Source: Tabrizicola_A sp964393035 (GTDB taxonomy: Bacteria > Pseudomonadota > Alphaproteobacteria > Rhodobacterales > Rhodobacteraceae). From it: a DNA stretch of 64,000 bases. Each line of letters begins with the position of its first letter. Within the stretch, counting starts at the first letter, position 1. The position numbers and the translations under genes are program-made. The stretch is taken from assembly GCA_964393035.1 (NCBI GenBank), contig CAYMRX010000004.1, forward strand, positions 346,993-410,992, read 5' to 3'. Below, piece after piece: positions 29,813 to 37,863 of this stretch. A model generated the notes under the pieces. The model worked only from the letters and a program-made list of their open reading frames with translations. It had not been told where the DNA came from and searched no databases.

Positions 29813-30829
29813 ATGGCTGCCATTGGCCGGATGGCCGCAATCTTTGGCTGTGACGGGCTGACACTAACTGCCGACGAACGCGCATTTTTCCGCGATGCCG
29901 ATCCGTTCGGCTTCATCCTTTTTGTCCGCAATATCGACACACCCGATCAGGTTGAACGCCTGACCCGATCCCTGCGCGATGCGGTGGGACGCGATGCGCC
30001 GATCCTGATCGATCAGGAAGGCGGCCGCGTGCAGCGGATGCGCGCGCCCCATTGGCGCAACTGGACCCCGCCCTTGGACGCCGCCAGCCTTGCCGGCCCA
30101 CAGGCCGCGCATGTTCTGGCCCTGCGCGCCCGTCTCATCGCCGAAGAACTGCGTGCCGTGGGGATTGATGCCAATTGCGCCCCCGTGGCCGATATCGCCG
30201 GGCCGCAAACCCACCCCTTCCTCCGTAACCGCTGTTACGGCGAGACGGCTGCACAGGTGTCCAGCCGCGCCCGTGCGGTGGCCGATGCCCATCTGGCCGC
30301 CGGTGTCTTGCCGGTGGTGAAACATCTGCCCGGCCATGGGCGGGCGACGGCGGACACCCATCTGCACCTGCCAACCGTCACCGCCAGCCGCGATGAACTT
30401 GCCGCGCAGGATTTCGCGCCCTTCAAGGCGCTGAATGATCTGCCGATGGCGATGACCGCCCATATCATCTTTGCCGCCTATGACGCCGACCGCCCCGCCA
30501 CCCAATCGCCCGAGATGATCAAGGTGATCCGGCAGGAGATCGGCTTTCAGGGCCTGTTGATGACCGACGATCTGAACATGCAGGCGCTGTCGGGCAGCCT
30601 TGGCCAGCGCACCCGCGCCGCGATGGATGCGGGCTGCGATATCGCGCTGCATTGCAAGGGCGATATGGCCGAGATGCTGCAAGTGGCTGCCGAGGCCGGC
30701 GATATGCGCCCCGATACGCAGGCCCGCGCCGTGGCCGCGCTGGCGCGCCGCACCCCCTCTGATACTGTTGACATTGCCGCCCTTGAGGCCGACCTTGCCG
30801 CCATGGGGCAGGGTGCGCTGGATGGCTGA
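29813..30829 (+). CDS. nagZ: Beta-N-acetylhexosaminidase (GH3)
   Basis: NagZ removes GlcNAc from anhydro-muropeptides in cytoplasmic cell-wall recycling, and its products can induce AmpC-type beta-lactamases where AmpR exists. The 338-aa length, DQEGGRVQRMR segment and the catalytic KHLPGHGRATADTH motif (His/Asp acid-base pair of NagZ) identify the family; the nucleophilic Asp is in LLMTDDLNMQAL. The end overlaps the scpA start by 8 bp. Confidence 0.95.
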   Translation: MAAIGRMAAIFGCDGLTLTADERAFFRDADPFGFILFVRNIDTPDQVERLTRSLRDAVGRDAPILIDQEGGRVQRMRAPHWRNWTPPLDAASLAGPQAAHVLALRARLIAEELRAVGIDANCAPVADIAGPQTHPFLRNRCYGETAAQVSSRARAVADAHLAAGVLPVVKHLPGHGRATADTHLHLPTVTASRDELAAQDFAPFKALNDLPMAMTAHIIFAAYDADRPATQSPEMIKVIRQEIGFQGLLMTDDLNMQALSGSLGQRTRAAMDAGCDIALHCKGDMAEMLQVAAEAGDMRPDTQARAVAALARRTPSDTVDIAALEADLAAMGQGALDG

Positions 30830-31622
30830 CGCCGGACAAGAAGATTGGGTGGGCCATGATCGCCTGCCAACCGCTGAAAGGCTGGACGCCGAGGCGCTGA
30901 TTGTTGACGTCGATGGCTTTGAAGGGCCGCTGGATCTTTTGCTGACCCTGTCGCGCACGCAAAAGGTTGATCTGCGCAAGATTTCCGTCCTGCAACTGGC
31001 CGAACAATATCTCTTGTTCGTGCGCCGCGCCGCGGCCTTGCGCATCGAACTGGCGGCCGACTATCTGGTGATGGCGGCTTGGCTGGCCTTTCTGAAATCG
31101 CGCCTGCTCTTGCCCCCCGAACCCGGTGAGGCGGGGCCGAGTGCCGAAGATCTGGCGGCGCATCTGGCCTTTCAACTGGAACGCCTGCAAGCCATGCGCG
31201 AGGCCGCCGCCCGGTTGATGGCGCGTGACCAGTTGGGCCGCGATTTCTTTGCGCGCGGCCTGCCCGAAGACATCACCCACACCCGCGACATCACCTGGGA
31301 GGCGACGCTCTTGGATCTGATGCGCGCCTATGCCCGCATCCGCACCCGCGATGAATTCCGCCCCTATGCCTTTGATCGGCAAAACGTTTACACCATGGAA
31401 CAGGCGCTGGAACGGATGCGGGGGCTTTTGGGCTATGCGGGAGAATGGTCGGACCTGACCTCGTTTTTGCCCGAAGGTTGGGATGTCTCGCCCGCCCGCC
31501 GCCGGTCGGCCACCGCCGCGCATTTTGCCGCCGTGCTGGAAATGGCAAAACGTGGGCAGATCCGGTTGAAACAGGGCGAAACCTTTGCCCCGATCATGAT
31601 CCGAAAGGCGGATGGCGCATGA
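30822..31622 (+). CDS. scpA: Segregation and condensation protein A (kleisin)
   Basis: ScpA is the kleisin that bridges the SMC dimer in the Smc-ScpAB condensin complex. The 266-aa product has the N-terminal signature FEGPLDLLLTLSRTQKVDL and the C-terminal winged-helix region (FAAVLEMAKRGQIRLKQGETFAPI). The ATG at 30822 overlaps the nagZ stop by 8 bp and the scpA stop overlaps the scpB start (ATGA at 31619-31622), showing translational coupling in the argS-SPOR-nagZ-scpA-scpB operon. Confidence 0.95.
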   Translation: MADAGQEDWVGHDRLPTAERLDAEALIVDVDGFEGPLDLLLTLSRTQKVDLRKISVLQLAEQYLLFVRRAAALRIELAADYLVMAAWLAFLKSRLLLPPEPGEAGPSAEDLAAHLAFQLERLQAMREAAARLMARDQLGRDFFARGLPEDITHTRDITWEATLLDLMRAYARIRTRDEFRPYAFDRQNVYTMEQALERMRGLLGYAGEWSDLTSFLPEGWDVSPARRRSATAAHFAAVLEMAKRGQIRLKQGETFAPIMIRKADGA

Positions 31623-32263
31623 ACGAGCCGCAGGAACAATCGCTGTTCGAAGCCCCGCCGATGGGCGAACAGGAACGCATGGTGGAGGCGATCCTGTTTG
31701 CCAGCGCCGAAGCGGTGACCCTGGCCGAGCTTGTCTCGCGGATGCCACATGGCTGTGATCCGGCCGAAGCCCTGGTGATTTTGCGCAAACGCTACGAAGG
31801 GCGCGGGGTGCAGATCATCAAAGTGGGCGACGCCTATGCTTTCCGCACGGCGGGCGACTTGGGTTTCCTAATGCAAAAAGAGCATGTGGAGCAGAAAAAG
31901 CTCTCGCGTGCCGCCATCGAGACCTTGGCGATCGTGGCCTATCACCAACCGGTCACGCGGGCGGAAATCGAAGAAATCCGTGGGGTTGCGGTGTCGCGTG
32001 GCACCATTGATCAGTTGATGGAACTGGACTGGATCCGCCTTGGCCGCCGCCGCATGACGCCGGGGCGCCCGGTGACATTTGTGGTGACCGATCATTTCCT
32101 TGATCATTTCGGGCTGGAATCGGCCCGCGACCTGCCGGGGCTGAAAGAACTTCGCGCCGCAGGTCTTTTGGACAGCCGACCCTTGCCGATGGGAATTGGC
32201 CAGCCCAACGCGGACGAGGAAGAAGAATCGCAATCCGGCCAGAGCGAGCTTTTTGAGGACTGA
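31619..32263 (+). CDS. scpB: Segregation and condensation protein B
   Basis: ScpB binds ScpA as a dimer and stimulates condensin assembly. The 214-aa product has the family core: VEAILFASAEAVTLAEL, two winged helices, and ETLAIVAYHQPVTRAEIEEIRGV. The extended acidic tail (NADEEEESQSG) is probably disordered. The start overlaps the scpA stop by four bases (ATGA). Confidence 0.95.
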   Translation: MNEPQEQSLFEAPPMGEQERMVEAILFASAEAVTLAELVSRMPHGCDPAEALVILRKRYEGRGVQIIKVGDAYAFRTAGDLGFLMQKEHVEQKKLSRAAIETLAIVAYHQPVTRAEIEEIRGVAVSRGTIDQLMELDWIRLGRRRMTPGRPVTFVVTDHFLDHFGLESARDLPGLKELRAAGLLDSRPLPMGIGQPNADEEEESQSGQSELFED

Positions 32264-32282
32264 CTTTTAAGGACGGGGCTTT

Positions 32283-32486
32283 ATGGACCGAATTTTGCAA
32301 AAATTGCTGCACCAATTCCTTGGTCGGCTGATGAACCGTGCCATTGATAGCGGAATTTCCTATGCCGCCCGGCGCGGCAAAGATCCCGCCGATATGACGG
32401 ATGAGGAGCGGGCGCAGGCGCGATCAGGGCAGGATCTGGCAAAAAAGGCGCGGAAAATCTCCCGCGCCTCTCGTAAACTGTTTTAA
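32283..32486 (+). CDS. Small basic hypothetical protein (67 aa)
   Basis: A 67-aa protein I cannot assign to a function. It begins MDRILQKLLHQFLGRLMNRA, is helical and has the middle motif ARRGKDPADMTDEERAQAR and a basic tail. Similar short proteins appear in Rhodobacteraceae, which I recall rather than can check. It lies 19 bp after scpB with GGACGGGG upstream. Its last third is also a strong minus-strand terminator hairpin. Confidence 0.65.
   Translation: MDRILQKLLHQFLGRLMNRAIDSGISYAARRGKDPADMTDEERAQARSGQDLAKKARKISRASRKLF
32441..32469 (-). terminator. Minus-strand intrinsic terminator inside the 67-aa ORF
   Basis: On the minus strand AGGCGCGG and CCGCGCCT form an 8-bp stem (plus-strand positions 32446-32453 and 32462-32469), followed by six Ts (32441-32446 read as A on plus). 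It ends the methyl-THF operon whose last gene stops at 32503. Confidence 0.75.
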
Positions 32487-32502
32487 CCTTCCGGCGCTGA
32501 CC

Positions 32503-33483
32503 TTAGCCGCGGCCGCGACGACCACCGCGACGGCCACCGGCGGCCTGAGATGCCGCAGCCGAGGCTTCGGCGAAGGTCTGACCGCCTTCGACGGCTTCCA
32601 GCACCTTGGCAAAGCGGATCCACTCGCCACCATTGGCGTCGTGGTTCATCAGGAAGTTGGCGGCGCGGATCGCCTCCATTTCCTGCTGACGCACGGGGTT
32701 CATGATCGCGCTCGTCATGCCAGCGCCAATCGCCATCGGCAGGAAGGCCCCGTTGATGCCGTGACGGTGCGGCAGACCGAAGGAGATGTTCGACGCGCCG
32801 CAGGTGGTGTTCACGCCCAATTCCTCGCGTAGACGACGTACCAGCGCAAACACCTGCTGACCGGCCGAAGCCATGGCACCAACCGGCATGACCAAGGGGT
32901 CCACCACGATGTCATGCGCCGGGATGCCGAAATCGGCCGCACGCTCAACGATCTTTTTCGCCACCGCAAAGCGGACATCGGGATCGGGCGAGATGCCGGT
33001 GTCGTCGTTGGAAATCGCCACGACCGGCACGTTGTATTTCTTGACCAGCGGCAGAACCAGTTCCAGCCGCTCCTCCTCGCCCGTGACCGAGTTCAGAAGC
33101 GGGCGGCCTTCGCAGGCCATCAGACCGGCCTCAAGCGCACCGGGAACGGACGAGTCGATGCACAAGGGCACGTCGACGGTTTGCTGGACGATCTCGATCA
33201 GCGCCTTCATCAGGGGCGGTTCGACAAAGTTGTTGTCAGCGTAACGCGGGTCTTGCGCCATCTTGTTGGTGAAAACCGCGCCCGAGTTGATGTCGAGGAT
33301 GGTCGCGCCGCAGGCAACCTGCTCCAGCGCGTCCTTGATGACGGTTTCGAAATTGCCGGCCTCAAGCTCGGCCGCCAGTTTCTTGCGGCCGGTGGGGTTG
33401 ATACGTTCGCCGATGACGGCGAAGGGTTCGTCAAAACCGATGATGACGGTTTTGGTTTTGGATTCAACGACGGTGCGGGTCAT
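32503..33483 (-). CDS. Methyltetrahydrofolate:corrinoid methyltransferase (pterin-binding domain protein)
   Basis: A 326-aa TIM-barrel protein of the pterin-binding/DHPS-like family corresponding to the methyl-THF domain of MetH. Signatures are GERINPTGRKKLAAEL, ACGATILDINSGAVFTN, PLCIDSSVPGALEAGL and VDPLVMPVGA. It would move the methyl group of 5-methyl-THF to a corrinoid protein. It lies 15 bp downstream of a MetF-type reductase gene. Split methionine synthases with a separate pterin-binding part are known in Rhodobacterales, so this may be the methyl-THF component of one. The C-terminus ends in a Gly/Arg-rich tail (GGRRGGRRGRG). Confidence 0.86.
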   Translation of the reverse strand: MTRTVVESKTKTVIIGFDEPFAVIGERINPTGRKKLAAELEAGNFETVIKDALEQVACGATILDINSGAVFTNKMAQDPRYADNNFVEPPLMKALIEIVQQTVDVPLCIDSSVPGALEAGLMACEGRPLLNSVTGEEERLELVLPLVKKYNVPVVAISNDDTGISPDPDVRFAVAKKIVERAADFGIPAHDIVVDPLVMPVGAMASAGQQVFALVRRLREELGVNTTCGASNISFGLPHRHGINGAFLPMAIGAGMTSAIMNPVRQQEMEAIRAANFLMNHDANGGEWIRFAKVLEAVEGGQTFAEASAAASQAAGGRRGGRRGRG

Positions 33484-33498
33484 TCTTCAACCTTTTTC

Positions 33499-34419
33499 TT
33501 AAGCGTTAGCAGGCACGCCCGAGGCGCCGCCATTGTCAGTGACCCATTGGGCATTGGTCTTGATACCACCCAGCGGGAAGAAGTGGACCTGTTCGATCCC
33601 GAAATTCGGGTTCTTGGCCTTGTGCGCGGCCAGATCGGCGACAAACTCGGTCGGCTCATAGGGCAGCAAGAGCTTGGTCACATCCATCGCCCGCTTTTGC
33701 AGCACGCGCAAGCTGGCGCCGACGCCGCAGGAAATCGCGAATTTGATCAGGGTTTGCAGCTTGGCCGGGCCTGCCACACCGATATGCACCGGCAGCTTGA
33801 TGCCTTCGGCTTGCAGGCGGTTGACCCAGTCGATCACCGGGGCGGCCTCAAAGCAGAACTGGGTCGCCATCGCCATTTTGGCATCGGTGCGTTCCGAGAA
33901 GGCCGACTTCCAGCGCGCGGCTTCCATCACCATCTTGTCCGAGCCATCGGGATCAATGTCCTTGTTGCCTTCGGGATGGCCGGCCACATGCAGACGGTCA
34001 AAGCCGGTGAAGGCCCCGGTTTCCAAAAGCTGCATCGAGGTTGCAAAATCGCCCACCGGATTGGTGACGCCGCCAGCCAGCAGCAGACCCTGATTGACGC
34101 CCACATCCTTGTAGCGCGCCACCCAATCCACCAGCGTCGCCTTGTCCTTGATGATGCGCGCCGGGAAATGCGGCATAACATCAAAGCCTTCGCCCGCGAT
34201 GCGCTTGGCGGTTGCCACCATGTCTTCGATCGGGGTGCCGTCGATATGGGCGATGTAAACGCGGGTGCCTTTCGGCAAAAGCGCGCGGAAATCTTCCACT
34301 TTCTCGGCGGTGCGCGGCATCACCTCGATGGAATAGCCTTTCAGGAAGGCTTCCATCTCGGCGGCTTGCGCGCCAGAGGCGGCTTCTTTGGTATCCTTGC
34401 GGAAGAAACTCAGGGCCAT
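33499..34419 (-). CDS. Methylenetetrahydrofolate reductase (MetF-like)
   Basis: A 306-aa TIM-barrel flavoenzyme that reduces 5,10-methylene-THF to 5-methyl-THF. The pattern EVMPRT near the N-terminus holds the usual Glu, DVMPHFPARII, LLLAGG and HVAGHPEGN match the MTHFR core, and KSAFSERTDAKMAMATQFCF contains the conserved TQ. The start at 34419 (MALSFF) is preferred to 34458. It is somewhat divergent from E. coli MetF. Its position just before the methyl-THF methyltransferase links the two steps. Confidence 0.86.
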   Translation of the reverse strand: MALSFFRKDTKEAASGAQAAEMEAFLKGYSIEVMPRTAEKVEDFRALLPKGTRVYIAHIDGTPIEDMVATAKRIAGEGFDVMPHFPARIIKDKATLVDWVARYKDVGVNQGLLLAGGVTNPVGDFATSMQLLETGAFTGFDRLHVAGHPEGNKDIDPDGSDKMVMEAARWKSAFSERTDAKMAMATQFCFEAAPVIDWVNRLQAEGIKLPVHIGVAGPAKLQTLIKFAISCGVGASLRVLQKRAMDVTKLLLPYEPTEFVADLAAHKAKNPNFGIEQVHFFPLGGIKTNAQWVTDNGGASGVPANA

Positions 34420-34429
34420 GTTGTTCTCC

Positions 34430-34732
34430 TCAGGCTTTCGCCCAACCTTCGTTGGCAATCAGCGCCTTCAGGCGCTCGGTGTCATATTCGGCTTCAAGCT
34501 GGGCGGCGACCTGGGCGGCCACCTCCTCCTGTTCGCCGTCAACCTCATAGGGGGGGGCTTTGCGCCATTCCGCCAGATAGGCGTCGGCATCCTTGGCACC
34601 GATTTTCATCGCGCAGCGGTCTATGGCTTGTTCAAAGCGCTCGGTCAGTTGCTTTTTCGCGCCGCGGCGGCCTTTTCCGGCAATCACCTGGGCAGGAATG
34701 TCGCGCCAGTAAACGATGACAACTTCGGCCAT
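34430..34732 (-). CDS. Conserved 100-aa protein (PF13769-like, annotated elsewhere as virulence factor)
   Basis: A 100-aa soluble protein starting MAEVVIVYWRDIPAQVIAGKGRR, with the segment FEQAIDRCAMKIGAKDADAYLAEWRKAP. The pattern recalls a short family whose Pfam name is virulence factor, though no function is established and the name is not informative. It is the first gene of the minus-strand methyl-THF operon, 10 bp before the MetF gene, so a link to one-carbon metabolism is more likely than to virulence. Confidence 0.75.
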   Translation of the reverse strand: MAEVVIVYWRDIPAQVIAGKGRRGAKKQLTERFEQAIDRCAMKIGAKDADAYLAEWRKAPPYEVDGEQEEVAAQVAAQLEAEYDTERLKALIANEGWAKA

Positions 34733-34965
34733 TTTCGGCTGATTCCCCGTAAAGTTCTGCCCTCGGTTCTAGTCGCCTGATCGCGACAGTCAGGGTCGGT
34801 TTTCGACATGACACGCGGCGGATGCGACCCCGGCCACGTTGGGCGTGAACCTAGGTCGGATTTGCCGCCCTGACCAGCCTCTCGCGGTGCCGATGTTTGG
34901 GGCAGGGCGCTTGCGTGGCCGCCGGTTTGCGCATACCCTGCCTGCAACCACGTATGGAGGGCGAC

Positions 34966-36102
34966 ATGACGCCCGAGCGTCCCCGAGGGGCGGACGCCAA
35001 GAAAGCTGCGGTTGAGGCCACGAAGACGGCTTCCCGCAAGCCTTTGCCGTCAGCCCCTGACAAATCCGCGGGTGGGCTTTATGCCGCCGTGGATCTTGGC
35101 ACGAATTCGTGCCGGATGCTGATTGCCCGACCACAGGGCAATCAGTTTCAGGTCTTGGACAGTTTCTCCAAGGCGGTGCATTTGGGCGCGGGGCTGGAAG
35201 CCTCGGGCAAACTGTCGCATGCCTCGATGGGGCGGACGTTGCAGGCGCTGCGGATCTGTCAGAAAAAGATTGAATCCCACGGCGTCGGCCGGATGCGCCT
35301 TGTCGCGACCGAGGCCTGCCGTCGCGCCCGCAACGCCCGCGATTTCATGCGGCAGGTCAAGCGTGAGACGGGGCTGCATGTCGAAATCATCCCGGCCGAG
35401 GAGGAGGCGCGGCTGGCGGTGATCTCTTGCGCGCCTTTGGTCAACCGGTCGACCGAACAGCTTTTGGTGGTCGATATCGGGGGCGGGTCCACCGAACTTG
35501 TCTGGGTCGATCTTTCCGCCGTGGCGCCGGAAAACCGGGGCAGGGCGATCATGGGGCTGCACCGCGGTTTTGCCGCCCAGCCCGAGGGCGGCGCGCGGGT
35601 GGTCGACTGGATCTCGGTTCCCTTGGGGGTCGCCACGCTGAAAGACCAGTTTCACGATGTCGAGGATGACGCCGCGCGCTTTGCGCTGATGTCGTGGTTC
35701 TTTGAAGAAAACCTTGCGGCCTTCAGCCCCTATAACGCCGCCCAGCCGCGCGCCGGCTTTCAGATCATCGGCACAAGCGGAACGGTGACGACGGTCGCGG
35801 CCAGCTATCTCAACCTGCGGCGCTATGACCGCACCAAGGTGGATGGCTTGCAGATGACCTCGGATCAGATTGATCTGGTGATCCGCGAATATCTGGCCCT
35901 TGGCCCCGAAGGCCGCCGCACGGATCCGCGCATTGGCCGTGACAGGCACACGCTTATCATGTCTGGTGCGGCTATCCTTCAGGCGCTGATGCGGATATGG
36001 CCGACCGACCGCCTCTCTGTGGCCGATCGCGGCCTGCGTGAGGGGCTTCTCTATGCGCAGATGAGCGCGGACGGCATTTTGGAAGACGGACCCTATCTAT
36101 GA
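34966..36102 (+). CDS. Ppx/GppA family phosphatase
   Basis: A 378-aa exopolyphosphatase or pppGpp phosphohydrolase of the ASKHA fold. The phosphate-1 loop is AAVDLGTNSCRMLIA (about 45-60), the phosphate-2 loop is LLVVDIGGGSTELVW, and the catalytic Glu is probably in RLVATEACRRARN. The N-terminal 40 residues are basic and likely disordered. The ATG at 34966 follows GGAGGGCG. It overlaps rlmE by four bases (ATGA), an arrangement that couples their translation. The 233-bp upstream spacer holds no recognised element. Confidence 0.92.
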   Translation: MTPERPRGADAKKAAVEATKTASRKPLPSAPDKSAGGLYAAVDLGTNSCRMLIARPQGNQFQVLDSFSKAVHLGAGLEASGKLSHASMGRTLQALRICQKKIESHGVGRMRLVATEACRRARNARDFMRQVKRETGLHVEIIPAEEEARLAVISCAPLVNRSTEQLLVVDIGGGSTELVWVDLSAVAPENRGRAIMGLHRGFAAQPEGGARVVDWISVPLGVATLKDQFHDVEDDAARFALMSWFFEENLAAFSPYNAAQPRAGFQIIGTSGTVTTVAASYLNLRRYDRTKVDGLQMTSDQIDLVIREYLALGPEGRRTDPRIGRDRHTLIMSGAAILQALMRIWPTDRLSVADRGLREGLLYAQMSADGILEDGPYL

Positions 36103-36863
36103 CCGACAAACCCACCACGGGCAAAAACACCTCCGGGCGCGGCCAGCGTGACCTGCGGGTGCGGGTGAAAACCGCCAAGGGCCGCAAGCTGTCGTCCACG
36201 CTGTGGCTGGAACGGCAGTTGAACGACCCTTACGTGCAGCGCGCCAAACGCGAGGGCTATCGCGGCCGCGCGGCCTTCAAGATCATGGAGTTGGATGACC
36301 GCTACGGGTTCCTGAAACCGGGCGCGCGGGTGGTGGACCTTGGCTGCGCGCCGGGCGGCTGGTGTCAGGTGGCGGTGGCGCGGGTCAATGCGCTGGGTCA
36401 GAACCCGAAAAAGCCGATTGGCACCATTCTGGGGGTGGACCTGCAAGAGGTGGAGCCGATTGCCGGTTGCGACATTCACCAGTTGGACTTTCTGGCCGAT
36501 GATGCCGATGAAAAGGTGAAGGGCTGGCTTGGCGGCAATGCCGATGTGGTGATGTCGGACATGGCCGCCGCGGCCAGTGGTCACAAGGGCACCGACCACT
36601 TGCGCATCGTGGCCCTGATCGAGGCGGCGCTGGCCTTTGCCTTTGACGTTCTGGATGAAGGCGGCACCTTCGTGGCCAAGGTTCTGGCCGGCGGGGCGGA
36701 AAACGAGATGCAGGCGCTGTTGAAGCGGTCCTTCAAGAAGGTGGCAAACGTCAAACCGCCATCAAGCCGGGCCGACAGTTCGGAAAAATTCGTGGTGGCC
36801 ATGGGGTTCCGCGGCCGGGCCGCAGACCCGCGCGACGCGGATCATGATCTGGATCAGGATTGA
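36099..36863 (+). CDS. rlmE: 23S rRNA (uridine(2552)-2'-O)-methyltransferase
   Basis: RlmE (FtsJ/RrmJ) methylates U2552 in the 23S A-loop late in 50S assembly. The SAM-binding motif is VVDLGCAPGGWCQVA, and the K-D-K-E catalytic tetrad is seen in RAAFKI, MSDMAAAASGHKG, FVAKVLAGG and SSEKFVVAMGFRG. Length 254 aa includes a basic N-terminal extension of about 35 residues that would bind rRNA. The start overlaps the Ppx/GppA stop. Confidence 0.95.
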   Translation: MTDKPTTGKNTSGRGQRDLRVRVKTAKGRKLSSTLWLERQLNDPYVQRAKREGYRGRAAFKIMELDDRYGFLKPGARVVDLGCAPGGWCQVAVARVNALGQNPKKPIGTILGVDLQEVEPIAGCDIHQLDFLADDADEKVKGWLGGNADVVMSDMAAAASGHKGTDHLRIVALIEAALAFAFDVLDEGGTFVAKVLAGGAENEMQALLKRSFKKVANVKPPSSRADSSEKFVVAMGFRGRAADPRDADHDLDQD

Positions 36864-36900
36864 TCGGCGCGCGGGAAACAATCCCGCAGGGCAAGGCAGC

Positions 36901-36925
36901 AAAAAGGGCGCCCCAAGGCGCCCTT
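36901..36925. terminator. Terminator of the DUF882 gene (also faces rlmE)
   Basis: AAGGGCGCC (36904-36912) and GGCGCCCTT (36917-36925) form a perfect 9-bp stem with a 4-base loop. Five As precede it on the plus strand, giving a T run for the minus-strand DUF882 gene; rlmE converges on the other side. Confidence 0.8.
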
Positions 36926-36954
36926 GCATAGGCTGATTTCCGCCGAAGGATCGC

Positions 36955-37524
36955 TCAACCGCCCCAGGTGCGGACCGGGCCGCAATCCATATGCACGAAG
37001 TTCGACCGCGAGTAGGCGCCAACGCCGCCGCCCGAGCAGGTCTTGGCCGCGCGGGCCATCTGACCGACCGACCGCGACTTCAACCGCAGATCCGCCGCCT
37101 GACCTTTCATGTGCAGAGAGTTCCGCGCCACACCGCTGGATTTGGAGCGCAGCATCGCGTTCGTCTCGGGGCTGCGATAACCCGACAAGAGCATGTAGGG
37201 TTCGTTCACATCCATCAGACGGTGCGCGGCTGCCATGACGTCAAAGTTGCGCGGGTCCATCTTCATGGATTTGGCATTGCGCCAATCCCGCATGAAGTGA
37301 TTGATTTCTTTAAGAACTTCCGGGATGTACTCGCCTTCGACCCAATAGATCGTGTCGATGCTTTCCCCGGTGCGCCCGGAGTAGAGCCGCAGGCGGCGAA
37401 TGTCGCCAGCGCCCTTGAGATAGCCCGCAGCCGCCGTATAGGCCGGTGCCGCAACCAGCGCGGTGGCCGCAAAAGCACTGAGCAGCCCGCGCCGCGTAAA
37501 CCCGATAGAAGATGTGATCGCCAT
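36955..37524 (-). CDS. DUF882/YcbK-like peptidoglycan peptidase (M15 superfamily), Tat-exported
   Basis: A 189-aa exported protein. The N-terminus has a twin-arginine motif (GFTRRGLLSAFAATALVAAPA). The rest matches DUF882, the family of E. coli MepK/YcbK, which cleaves 3-3 crosslinks. Probable zinc ligands are the His and Asp in SLHMKGQAADLRL and His in NFVHMDCGP. Its divergent neighbour is an L,D-transpeptidase, the enzyme that makes 3-3 crosslinks, so maker and cleaver share one intergenic region. Confidence 0.9.
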   Translation of the reverse strand: MAITSSIGFTRRGLLSAFAATALVAAPAYTAAAGYLKGAGDIRRLRLYSGRTGESIDTIYWVEGEYIPEVLKEINHFMRDWRNAKSMKMDPRNFDVMAAAHRLMDVNEPYMLLSGYRSPETNAMLRSKSSGVARNSLHMKGQAADLRLKSRSVGQMARAAKTCSGGGVGAYSRSNFVHMDCGPVRTWGG

Positions 37525-37863
37525 TCTTTGCGCCTGTCCCGTCGCTGGTCTTCGACCGCCTGAACCGGCGGTTTCATTTTGCTACTCTTCCCCAAGTGCA
37601 TGCATCTTATGGCACATTCACCGCGAGGACCAAAGCAAAGATTGACCGCCTGCGCCGCAGTCTGACCGCAATAGGCAAATTTTTGCTGAACAGCCGGGGA
37701 ACAAGGCGGGGAAAACAGCCGAGCATTTGATTGTTTCGCTGCCGGTGACAGTTGACGGAACTTTCCCGCGAAAAAGTGAGGCTTTGTTTACACTTGGCGT
37801 AATTTCGTCGACACTATGCACAGACATGACCGCGCCAGGGCAGTTTGCCGCGAAGGATTTGAT
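37525..37863. other. Divergent intergenic region between DUF882 peptidase and L,D-transpeptidase genes
   Basis: This 339-bp gap must hold both promoters. A hairpin ACCGCC-TGAACC-GGCGGT (37555-37572) followed by TTCATTTT lies in the leader of the DUF882 gene. A TTGACG hexamer occurs at about 37752 but no good -10 follows at the right distance. No small ORF with a convincing start was found. Confidence 0.5.

Noticed and set aside
34733..34965. Riboswitch (SAM, SAH or cobalamin type) before the methyl-THF operon
   Set aside because: I looked for the conserved cores on the minus strand and found no convincing match.
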